From positions 58,192-122,191 of the forward strand of contig UZAN01039688.1 of NCBI GenBank assembly GCA_900618425.1: 64,000 nucleotides of DNA. Direction: 5' to 3'. Under the pieces are notes generated by a model. It saw only the letters and a list, made by a program, of their open reading frames with translations. It was not told the origin of the DNA and did no database searches. Source of the DNA: Echinostoma caproni. Taxonomy: Eukaryota; Platyhelminthes; Trematoda; Plagiorchiida; Echinostomatidae. Numbering within the stretch: the stretch's first letter is position 1; each line of letters begins with the position of its first letter. The translations under genes and the position numbers were made by a program. Shown here in pieces: positions 12,301-24,085 of this stretch.

Positions 12301-14575
12301 TGAAATAGTATAAACAAAAATTATGAAAAGTTTTGATGAACGAATTTCGGTAATATCTGAACATAATAACAATAATACATATCTATATATTATAACGAAA
12401 TAAAATATTTATTATATATATACTAATGTATGTAGCGTTAAAAATTGTGTATACCTGGGTATTCAACCATGAAATTGAAAATTAAATTGTGATACTCAGA
12501 ACATTCTTCGTCTTTGTGTGCCAAAGGTTCGTCCTCTTATCTTAAAAGCACTTCCTGAACCTATTCAGGTGTCAATAGATTATGGGATAAAAGTATTCCA
12601 AGATAGTGAACCCTCAGAAATGGTTTGATTTTAAACTTTGACCGAACATGGGCTGTCTATTAACTGCATGGTTGTTCATCTCTGAATAAAAACAAGCCAC
12701 AGTTCGGCATTTATAAACCATTAGCGAAAGTGACCAAAATTAGTATCAAATGGCTGCTGTAAAATACCTCAACATTAGAAGATTAGCACCTCAAGAATAT
12801 CTTAAATAAGAAGGTCCTTAGATAAACCGCACAGAAGAAAACCAACCCATTTGTATCTTGTTGCATTCTAGATAGGATACGTATGGGTAGGTCATAGATA
12901 AGGAACTCAAGACTGCGGTAGAAAGTGCATATAATTCAACGGAATTGCGCGCTCTTGGTTCTTCTAAATCAGTTCTTCCCCTAATGGGAAACATAAGTTT
13001 ACCTCCTGATGTCATCAGTTCATTTTCTCCTGCAGCTCAGGCTACGCTGGTCGTACGGCCGAGTGTCTTTTGCTTATTCTTACACAAGTTTGCAGGCTGT
13101 AACAATGACCACCTGAGTTGGAACTCGCATCTATTGTGATTGCGATGACAAACACTGCGCTCATAATTCCCATGCCATTAATGAGACCTCAGGCAGGCAG
13201 CTCTAATTCATTCCGAGGAGATCGAAACTATACTTTATTGCTCTTTCGCATAAATCAAATGAACGCTGGATAAGTAGCTCTATTTACTGTGCGCAGGGCA
13301 GTGCAAATTTGCACAAGTTACAATACTGGCGCTTTTCAGAAAATTAGAAGTCAACTTACCTTTGGATACTTTCATGGTTTTTTCCTCGTGTGATTTAAGT
13401 CATCTACTCTCTTCGTTCTACCCAGAGGTGCACATTCAGCAAAAGCAGCCATAGAGTGAGAGTAATAAAGTTTAAATTCATTAAACTGATATAAACAACG
13501 GAAACGACAACGGTCAATTCATCAGGGATTCCAGTACATTGTAAGCGGGTTTAGCGTGACAGAGAAATTTGGTGAATTCAGGTGCAACGAAGGATTCGTA
13601 CGCAAAAGTTTGTTCAAGTAGGTACGTCGCTCCGGAACGAATGGTTGACTCTAACATGCATCCAACCTAATCAGTGTGGAGTCGAAAAAGTTTTACGTGG
13701 TCAGCGGACGTTGGACTCCACTGATTTGTTGGCTAAAGGAGATGTGAGCCGCTGTATACGGAAGGATAGGTAAGATGTCAACATGTCACCTGTAAATGTG
13801 TAATAGATATATCCGGGGGAGGCTACCATGCAGAGTGAGGCAAAACACAAACGCGTACAAGCCTAGAGGAAAGGAGGGAGATTCGGTGTATGGAACATTA
13901 TTTAGTAGAGATAAAAGTTACAAAGTCCGAATTCACCTCAAATCAACAAGGCCAGTTAACTTGTTTCTCGAGAGTCAAAGGTTCATAAAATACAAGCGTC
14001 TATGCATAATTGTGTTTTGGTATCAAGTACTATATTTTAAAGGAGAAAAATGACGTCTGAGCATTTAGGATCGTTGTTAGAAGTGCTATCCTTTGCATAA
14101 CAGTGACTAATTTGGTAGATTTGGTACTCGGTCTTGGAAAGGTCAAATGCAATAGGGTGGTGATTCTGATGGCATTCTTTATAGTATGATAATCAGAAAA
14201 ACCGGTGATTTTGATGAAAACCCAGAGCACTCAGCAATGTTAAGAAATAACTTCGTTAAGGACATCCATAGAAGAAGTGAATAGAGTAGAGGCATCATCA
14301 TAAAGCGGTTTGTTTTGGGGGCTGGAAAATGTTCAGATTTGAAGGGCAAACATCGTGATATTGCATAAAATGAAAACACAAAGAGAAGTAGTTTGCTCGA
14401 TGCATATTTTGCCCACCGAATGTTGATTCGCAACTCACACTTAGCAAATTTCTTATGAGGTTGAAGGCGTGTTATTTTGAAGGCTTTCGGTGACTCCCTT
14501 CCTTTTTGAGTAGTAATTTGTTCAGCTGAGTACTGCACTCCGGTTTACATTTGCTCGTATGCGCACCCAACCTCA
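9314..14575. other. Non-coding stretch, one weak exon-like frame
   Basis: No gene recognised. A plus-strand frame open from about 12890 to 13139 has more balanced amino-acid composition than its surroundings (for example ELRALGSSKSVLPLMGN). It lacks a good 3' splice site and shows no known domain, so it is not called as a gene. 12360-12430 is very AT-rich. Confidence 0.5.
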
Positions 14576-15600
14576 TTCACACACACAGACACACACACAC
14601 GCGAACACGCGCAGATGAATTCAGGCAAATCAGATATGCAATTCGGGTTGTGTGCATACAATCCGGACGTATGTGTGAGCACATTGATGCTTCCACTATT
14701 TTAAAACTCAGTTGATTATGCTAAACAGATCTTGCTTGATTCTCCGCTCATCTGTATTTGTGCTTTCGGTCCCGATGTGCCAAACTCATGCGTACTCGTG
14801 CGTGCACAAACTCACATACACCACACTTGCGGGGGTACAAGATGATGATGATGATGATGCGCACCAGATCACGCTCAACTACCCAATTCAATTACATCCA
14901 ATGGATAGACAAACAGATAACGGGAGCAGATAAGAGCAGAACGTGCTTGTGTGTTTGTCAGTCCGAGTCAACAGTATCTCATTTATTGTGCTTTCGTTTA
15001 CACCGTGTTCTCCCAAATTGTGTTGCGCGATGCCGATGTATTTCGTTCTATCTGGCCTTTTCTATTCGTATTCGAGTAAAAATCATTGTGAATTTAATTA
15101 TCAGAAAGTTAGTCAGTCGGTCAGTCGGACATTCAACCTCTTGGTCTAGTTCGTCTGTTGTGACTGGGTGGTTGAGAAATTGTTTATCTGCTTGTTGTTT
15201 GCTTCCCAACGCTCAGATTTCCACCGTACAGTGACCGAGTTGGATACGATCGACAGAGTGGCAATGTGCACAGAACATAGTCCGGCAAATGGGGGTGGGT
15301 GATCTGAAGCAAGGAGGGGAATAGGAACATCAGAAAAAGCAATTTTTCGCTCAAGCTGCAGTCATCGTTGTTGTTGTTGTTGTGGATACTGTTGTGTTTC
15401 CGCTCACCCGAATGGATTGAGCTGTTGAATACATCGCCATCAATTCGAGTGGTAATTTGACCACATAGCTATACACTTGCCTTAATTTGTACTCCCATCC
15501 TCTATCTTTCTCAGTCTTTGCCCATCAGTGTGCGTTTGGCGATCATACACATAGACACACCCACACACATACATGCACACACACTCACGCAAACAATGTT
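14576..15600. repeat. CA/GT-rich low-complexity tract with GAT and GTT runs
   Basis: (CA)n lies at about 14577-14601, six GAT units at 14841-14859, GTT units at 15367-15383 and interrupted CA at 15546-15598. The longer frames here (for example 14758-15234 plus) are Cys/Arg/Ser-rich by-products of this composition and look non-coding. Confidence 0.7.
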
Positions 15601-18438
15601 GCCGTTGTGTGCGTTTCTATTGTCCACACGCTTCCAGAAAGGCTACTATCGCTTTGGGAGTAGTTTGATTGAATTAACTTGCAACCGCATTCTTGTATGA
15701 CCCGGTTGATTACACTCAGCAATAGAACTAACTGATCAACAAGCTGGGTTGAAGTTGGGGTTGAAAGGTTTTCAAAGATCACTCACTCTCGCTAGCTAAT
15801 TCAGTGTGTCGGACGGAGTAAAAGGCATTCATTTGTTTGTTGGTCTTTTGTTGTACAGCGCTTGGTGAAAAAAACTATGATTAGTCTAAACGTTCTCGAA
15901 AATGAAGTTCTCACAGTTAGAGTCACTGTCGAGATACAGTAAAGCGACTGGAGTAATAAAATTGTGGAAAGTTAGAGATACTACAGTAAAAAGTGATCAG
16001 CCTTCGAACCAAAGGGATCAAGGTTTAATAACACAAAAAATATTTGCTTGCTATTTAAATTAGTTTTTCAATTGCTTTTTCCTGACCTGGTGCAAGTTGA
16101 ATTTAAATAACTGAAAAGGAGGCCACTCTTTGTGTAAATAAATTTGTGAACGGCCGAACTACTGTTTATTGCTCAACTATTGCCATTCCCCAAATTTTAA
16201 TTTTACTTTAATTTTAATTTAATACAAAGCTTAAGGTTTAACATATTGTGGGCAAATTTCTGTCCCGTGTATTTGAACAGTCTCTCAAGAAACCTCAATC
16301 CCATCGGCAAGCTTTGTCTTGAATCACGTGGTTATATGAGCAGAACGGTGATATTTTATTTAGCTTCAGCCATCGTATATTTTGGTTAGACTAAACTGTC
16401 CATATTATGATTTACGCAAGTAATTTCCTACTGTTTTTAATATGTCTTCTTCTATATGTGTGGGTGGAATAAGTCAAAGGTGGCCAGACTAAGATCGGGC
16501 ATGAGGGTCTGAAAGCCCTGACTAAGAACCATGATCACCTTAAACTTCCTGGATAGCCACAATGGGGCAATTGTAGTCGACCATTAGGACACTGAATGAT
16601 ACGTCAGTGTCGCGAATAGCATGGCTCGTGCATTTACTCATTGTCCTTAAAACTTTACTCTACCTCCATTCGTTATTTCCAACTTCATATTGCTTCCAAC
16701 ATTCAAATCTTTCTTCTACCCCTTCAACCAAATGGGCAGCCCAAAGAAAGGAATCAAAACCGCAGCACAAACATGGGTGGCTTGTGGTTGTTCTAACCCA
16801 GGCAACTCACTCATCTTATCACTGCCATCCATGTTTGTTGTTCTTTATTTCACAAATTTTGTGATGAACAGAAGACAGAGTGATGGAAACCCTCAACATA
16901 AGGCTCTGGACTTTCAGTGGTAAAACAAATAAAACCCGACTGGATAAATAAATCGGAATCTGTGAAATAACCCACCATCGGTAATAAAATGCTTCGCAAA
17001 TCTTCAAAGACAAATTACCTTTAGTTTGACGCATACAGCTTAGTGCCAAAATAAGTTACCTCTTATAGATCAAGGTAGCTGCGTAATCATGTGTAATAGT
17101 GGCCTGTAGTGAAGTTCGTGGGCAGTAACATACCACTGTTTTTCACTACCTTAGATCTCATATGCATTGAAACATTGTTCTCCCACATCCGCCCTAAATC
17201 TGGGCCACCAGGACGGCGATCTCATTATGAAAATGACTTTGGGAGCAGACATTGTTTTTCGTATTCTGAAAGAATGTCGTCAGATAACGCAACCGGGTAG
17301 CTGGAGGCAGTGACTCTATAAAATAGGACAAACCTTTCACTTCACAGTGTTGTCAAACCGCAAGGTAAAATCCCAGTCCTGGCATTTTAGCGACGAAAAT
17401 TCAAAGCCGAAGGTAACGTCACTACAATGCGTAGTAGCAGAAAAGCCCATCCCAGAATTTCTTACACAACTTCATTTTTACACCAACCGTTGAATAACAG
17501 ATTCAAGGTAATTGAACTCTCACATTCAGTCTTCTATTTGCTTTTTTATAGATACACCTTCACTGTTACCCCCAGCAACACAACCTGGTCTGCTGAGACT
17601 CAGATTTTTATAAGGAAAATAAACTTTTTTGACTTTTCCTATCTTCCTCTTCCTTCAACTAGCATGAGACGTTGATTAATCTAAATCATCTCAAACCAGT
17701 TCTTAGACTACTAGAGACTACTGGTATGTAAGTTCAGTGTTTATTTTCTGTGAAGTCTTCCCCTTAACAGGTTACTCAGCTGGTATTTTAAAGCTGAGGT
17801 TTCCGTATCCTTTCATGCGTCTGTGCGAGTGTCTGATAACAAATAGCAATAGTTGACTTCGATTTAATCCTCCTTCACCCATTTAATTTGAGCATAATTG
17901 AAATGATTCTGAGTGCATGCATGTATGTATTATTGATATGGACATATCTACAAACTTCTTTGGGCCCCAGCCTGAAACAAGAAGGATCACCTTTACCTGA
18001 TTGTTACGTGCACCTCTGCATACCTGGACTCTATGTTATCTCACTACCTTGGCGTGATTTTTTCCAATCTGGATCAGGGGCTGCAAAATAGGGCTGTATG
18101 GGAGGGATCACCTGGTCATGCACAATGCACGTTCTGAACGGCGTAGCCTACGCGTACGAACTCAGTGTGACCTAGAAATTTTCTCCGAAACAATACCAGA
18201 AGTACAAGGGCTTACCTAAGTGTTACTAAAATACTCAAACTTACTTGCATCAAACTTCGTGAAAACTCGTAGTCGAAAACCTCTAGTCAATGGATGGCGT
18301 CTACACACTAACGCCAGTTCTCGAAACCATAGAGCAAAACCGATCGCATCACAGACCATCACAGATTTTTCATTCCTGCGTACTCAGCTCCAACCTTGGG
18401 TATGCGTGTGGCCGTCCTCTTGACTAGGTTATATTCAT
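15601..18438. other. Non-coding stretch, no gene recognised
   Basis: Both strands show only short frames with no domain, no splice pattern and no repeat structure that I can identify. Confidence 0.5.
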
Positions 18439-18600
18439 ATTGTTGTTTGGCAGGTTGAAGTTTTTATGTCGAGATTGTTAAAAATTCAGTAGCCTCGGTA
18501 CAAAAGCGTAGGTGGCGTTCATGCGTGGGTTCGAATCCCATCGAGGCTACTGAACTTTTCACAATCTTGGCATAAAAACTTCAATCTGCCGAACAACAAT
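18439..18600. repeat. Foldback element with a tRNA T-arm at its tip
   Basis: Two 59-base arms (18439-18497 and 18542-18600) are reverse complements with about six mismatches, separated by a 44-base loop. The loop contains GGTTCGAATCC, a perfect match to the RNA polymerase III box B consensus, inside a self-complementary T-arm (GGGTTCGAATCCC). The inner ends of the arms, AGCCTCG and CGAGGCT, sit where a tRNA acceptor stem would. The D-arm with box A is missing. This looks like a foldback or MITE-like repeat derived from a tRNA or tRNA-SINE. No target duplication was identified. Confidence 0.75.
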
Positions 18601-18760
18601 TTGAACAAATGACCTTGCCTTAGAACTTCATTCAGTGGACTCCGGTGAATTCGAAGGAAAACCTATCGGGCAGTCAGCTTACATGCTAACTGATAGATGC
18701 TATATGCCTCTATAAGTTGGATGGGTAATTCGAATGTGAAAAGATCAGTGCTATCGGTGT

Positions 18761-18830
18761 GGCCTCGTAGCTCGGATGGCAGAGAGCACGCATACAAAGC
18801 GTAGGCGGCGTCCGTGTGTACGTTGTCGTT
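18761..18830 (+). repeat. tRNA-like fragment with box A (partner of the foldback)
   Basis: GGCCTCG is followed by TAGCTCGGATGG (18768-18779), which fits the box A consensus at 10 of 12 positions, and by a D-stem of the CTC...GAG type. An anticodon-arm-like ACGC-ATACAAA-GCGT follows. Its continuation CAAAGCGTAGGCGGCG matches the loop of the foldback 260 bases upstream, so the two share an ancestor. Box B has decayed. It is a tRNA-derived repeat or pseudogene, not a functional tRNA. Confidence 0.6.
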
Positions 18831-21800
18831 ATTCGTCACGCAGCTGTCCCAGGCAGAGGAACAATCGAATTCAGTCAGTGGTTTCCTTAACACTGGTTTC
18901 GCCCAGGATGATATAATAGGCTCCTGTGATCAGGTTGGATGCAGTGAAACCTACAAAGAAGACACATTTCATTTTGTACTTCAAGGTAAGCAAGCAATCG
19001 GGTCTTATTAAGAACAATCCGTTCAATTTTATTATTGATCGTTCAGATACCCTGAATCTGCTCACTTTCGCTGTTGTGAATCATCTGTAACAGCTTTTGG
19101 CTATTCTCCCAGGTAGCGGCTACTTCCATTTCATTTCGGGTCTTTTTGTCCATCGGTATTTCTTATTCTTTCTCGATGCTTTCTGCGAATTGGAGTAGTG
19201 GATTTCACCCTTTCTTGTTTTGTTAATAACCTATCTGAAACTTTTCTGCCCAAGAGCCACTAATTTTTGATCCAGTATTTCCCATGCGATTCATGGTTAG
19301 ATTCATAGAGGACCTTCTCCATCGAATACGTTTTGCGTCACACTTTCATCATATTGTTCACCTGCTCCATGAAGTTGCAGAACTCCCAGCTCACATATCA
19401 GCTGCTCGACACTGCGACTACGAGCAGCCAGAGCAGGCATGTGATTACTGAATTTGTCTTTTGACGGCGACCGGCAAGTCGATGTGAAAACTGTATCAAA
19501 ATTAGTGCGCAATCAGACTTAGCGCAGGTGGTCCAATATGGTCCGCAATTTTAACTCGGGACACCTACATGATAGCTTACTACAATGGAGTTTACTGCGG
19601 TCAGCTTACTCGTCGAACTAGAGCTTCACGTTGCCGTCCATTGATTGTTTTGTCTACCGTTGAGATGCTACATAAGAACAACCGATGATTTGTGCAGCAC
19701 TAAATCCGTGTATTGTCGTTATCTGTTCTCCGAAAGAGCATAGCAAAACGACCTCTTAGACAGGCTTCTGAGGTGCTCAGTTGTCTAATCTGTACGTTAA
19801 CCTCACCGGCAGGAACAACTATAAAGGAACTTTGGCCTAGCAGAAGGGGTTTGATGTATTTACCGTAAGACTAGTCCTTTTCTGCATCAGAACTGCGGGT
19901 AGTGGAATCAGACACTGAGATCATGAGCAAACACATTTTGGTGTTGCCTCTTTTTCGAATACTGACTTAGTTCTGGAGCCACATCACAAACATACGACTG
20001 TTGGTGGAAATCCATTTGATAAGCGAGGCTTTAACTTTGTCGATTAGTACATTTCCCAGTCTGCCAAGATCTACTGAATGAACTTAGTCGTTTCCGAATT
20101 TGTGGAGAAAGGATTTCTCGGACAGCATTGGGGCCATTCAGTTGTTCATACTACTATGATTCAGAATTTTCGTTATTGATACACAGTAAACAGCGATTGA
20201 CAGAGGTTCCGTTGTGCGTGAAAAGCAACCTTATTGGTTTTACGTTGAATACATCCAGTTCAGAGGTAGACATCACTTCAGAACTTGCAATTCATCTGGT
20301 TGTACATCACCGGTAGTGCTGTTTGCCAATGAGCTTGGGCGATCGGTGTCTAGAGTAATGATAGGGACAGGAAGGCGGGGTAAAGTAACTAAATACCTGA
20401 GTGGGAGTTCCAAAAATCTTATGCTATCATCTTTGTTATATACTGGAACTCACAACTGGACGACCGTGAGACGACTTGGCCCATCTATATCACTTAACGT
20501 TTTAAGCCCGATTATTTCACTAAGCGTGATACAAGCCATCCCGTTTATCTTTTGGGGCCACAGAAGAGCACAAGCATACACATCAAATTAAGGTGCGTTG
20601 TTTCTGTAATGGCACTCGACTAACGCGAAAAGTTACTCATATACTCGGTCGCGCATCGCTGCCTCTGCATGGTTCATCTAGATAAAAATTGTTTGGTCTG
20701 TTACAGTTAGCATAAAGGCATACATATGAACACTCTGTGATCAATACCGTCACGGTACAATCTCCAAATCGCATTTTGTTTCTTATTTTTAGTTTCATGT
20801 GACTGAAAATTTGCAGTACTAATCACGATCCATTGATTGGTTTGAGATTAACGCCTCATGCGACTCAACATCTGTCTCCTATTTTGTTTCCCCAAGTAAA
20901 ACAACATCAGGTCTTTCTTATAATACAGTTCTGCCTAGAGTGCAAATGGTTTATAGTTCACTATTCCGTGTTCGACTTAACGAAAATCGGGAAATTTATA
21001 TCCATTTACTTGCTTCATTATGCCACAAAATCTACTATACTTTGTAGACTTTGAGTATCAACATATGGATATATATTGTACAAGACAGTCCTTCATTTTA
21101 AGTATAAATTTGACTTGTGTGGTCAATATCAAAAAACTTTAGACTTGACTTTGATAATAACCGTACCACTGAAATTGATGAGCAAATCTGAATTATGATA
21201 TGGTATTCAAAACTCCTTGTCAAACTGAATTTATACCTATTTTACAACTCATACCTGCTTGAAGATTTTTTCGTTTATTTATTAATTTTACTTTCTATTT
21301 TAGTGACTTCTATCTGAAATCGGAATACGAACGCAAATCTGTGAAACCTATTGGAAAATTTTCAGTCGAAACACTAGAACAAAATCTTGAACTGGTTAAT
21401 CTTTCAGTTATACCTTTATCCATTACACATCGCAGACAAAGATCTCCCGCAGTTGAACAGGTCGGGTTGACGAGGAACCGGAAAAAGCTAACCTTTCTCA
21501 GTGGATTGATTTATCACGTGACTGACCGACTGACTGACTGACCTCGTATAAACAAGGTAATCCTGTGTATCGATGCTGACCCTTACTGTTCTGACTGCCG
21601 ATCTTTTTTCTCAAATAACATGCTGATGAGTAAGTAAGCTGCTCTCTCCATTTTCATTTTATCAGGAATATATTGAAGAATCGTAAAAGCAAGCGAGAAG
21701 TTGCTGCAAAATGTACGCGTACGCTCAGACAAAATCTCAATAATTCGGAAAGTTTAAGTTTTCAAAACGAAGTCACATGCATGCGTTGACCCGCTGCATG

Positions 21801-23900
21801 AGTTTATTACATCTAACAAAAAGATAATAACAGTGGCGATGCTTCCTTATCAAAGCAAAGATAGAAAGGGCTCATGTTTCGGTCGCTAGTCTCATTCAAT
21901 CTAAAATGTCATGTTTCAGTTAATACGCATTTTTATGCTCCACTTCTATCCTTAGGAAGCAATTGTTCATCAAGTCCCAAATAACGAATTCTCCCAAAAC
22001 AGCGACACTACTTGATCATTACCTTAAACCACGTGATTTTTATAGTGGCTTTGCCGATAAACAGATGTGTTAAAATGGTGTTAATCAAAAAGCATGTATG
22101 TTCGCCAAAAGTTTTCAAACTCGCGCAAGTTGAAATAAAACTGATTTCCAAACTTAAGTGTACTTAAGTGTACATAGAAACTCATTTTCATTGACATTCA
22201 TTTCAAGTGAATAAATCTCCGCTTCCTGGTGTTACCGAAGCTGTGAAAATCATAAGCATGAAGATAAATAAATTGCACTTGGGGCATCTATTTCCTGAAC
22301 TGCGTTGGTATTCACACGAAAATTCCGTCACATTTTAGATGCATTATCGAGCGGAGAAATCCCCGAGAATTGATTTTCAGACCAATCAAAAGAACCAGGT
22401 TCTGGGGTCTGTAAGTTTGCACAGACAACACAAGAACGTGTTTATTTCATGAAACTCATGGAAACTCAATTTCATTTGAAACCATTCTACTAACTGTTGA
22501 GAGTTTAATTTGTTCGCCAGCTACTTTATCATGTGTCCCAATATCACTCAGCCTAATAACAAATTTACCTTCATATGTGGAAGTTCATGAAAATATGTGG
22601 ACTTCTTAGAAGTTAGTTAGTACCACTACCGAGGTGGTACAGCCAAACAACCAAGATTGCACACTCGACTATTTAACCACTTTTTCCACAGGAGGGTCGG
22701 TTTCAGAACAAAGAATAACGAATTGGTGAAGTTCACAGAAGAAAAATCATACCTTCAAGAATGTTGACTTCTGAGATGGATAAGGTAAGGAAAGGATTAT
22801 TTTAAACATTTTCATCGATGTTTCATATAGATTAGAGGAAACGGAAACTAATCACTAAGTAAAACACTGCCGGAAAAGGTCAAGATATGATTTTTTTATC
22901 ATTTATTCTTGTTGTTGAGGTTGTTACTGTTACTTCTTTGCACGCTTTGTAATGAAGTTCGCTCGTCCACAAAATGGTAAATGTCTGGAGACAGTTTTTT
23001 GAAACTAATCCGATGAACTCATCCCATACCAACTTGTCAATTCCCATCTTTCCCTTACAGATTACAAGTAGAAATGAAGTGGAGCATAAAATTCCGCCTC
23101 ATATATCTAACGAAATCCATTCGTATTATCTAAGGCGAATGAAGAAGTACTGACGAGGCAAATACCCAGAAGCATCGCCTTTAAGGTATAGATTTAATCT
23201 TTCTCTGTTCTTTGCTCAACTATGTTATAAATGCATCCACCGGGTTCGTTTTATCAGATTCGGCGACTTTGCCGCAGCGTTCATTAGCAATGGTGGTCAA
23301 GATATGATTCCCTAGATCCAACGAAATATCGCGTTGAAATGCCCATCCGTTCTTGTTCTCGGTTTTTCTCATCGTATCCAAACTGCAAGAGTTGTAAGGC
23401 TGTTGTGTGTTCTGGCTACACCAATGGATCTTATTTCGCGGGTTGAAGTTCAGGTTGTATTAGGAGCAAAGATCAATGTGTACACTCCTCCCAAGTCATT
23501 TGGTTTGTACCAGAGCAAAGTGAATTGCACTTTGGGGAAGAAAAACAACTAATCGCATCAACAATGATTTACTATGAAGATGTTCAATTCGGTTTCATCA
23601 TTGCTCCATTCTGGAAGGACTGTTGCGTTTGTGCGTGCCAACATGCACACACGTGCACCGCAAGCGAAAGAACCACGTGAATGAAATGTGGTCAGAAATT
23701 TACGTGGCTGTATGTTTGTCAACGTGCCAACTTACGTTTCCTGCGACTTGGTGAGCCAACCAAATCCAGTGTTTCCATTCTGTTTTGCTTTTATGCGACG
23801 GGTATCAGATTGGTAGCTTGTCTGTGAAAGGATACGCAAACGTAGCACTAACTCATGCGTATTTGTGCGTTAGTGTGTCCCTATCTCAGGGATAGTCCGT
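18831..23900. other. Non-coding stretch, no gene recognised
   Basis: I found no domain-bearing frame. Frames near 19.3-20.6 kb have mixed composition but many stops and no motif I can name. 21520-21541 has a short GACT repeat. Confidence 0.5.
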
Positions 23901-23924
23901 TAGGGGATAGATACCATGTTAACC

Positions 23925-24085
23925 AAGTCACACACACGCACACACCGAGAGAACCGTAGTAGTCCAACGTAGGGAAAAATCAAGCCGATTAGGGTAGGAA
24001 GAATCCCATGAAGACTAACGAACGCCCACTTGCACACGTACATATACGCACACGCACATACGCACACATACACACTGAAAACACG
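23925..24085. repeat. CA-rich low-complexity tract
   Basis: Interrupted CA/CACAC runs (23931-23945 and 24030-24083). They generate overlapping frames on both strands without coding character. Confidence 0.75.

Noticed and set aside
14758..15234. 158-codon plus-strand frame
   Set aside because: Composition (Cys, Arg, Ser, Met run) is explained by CA/GT and GAT repeats; no domain or splice context.
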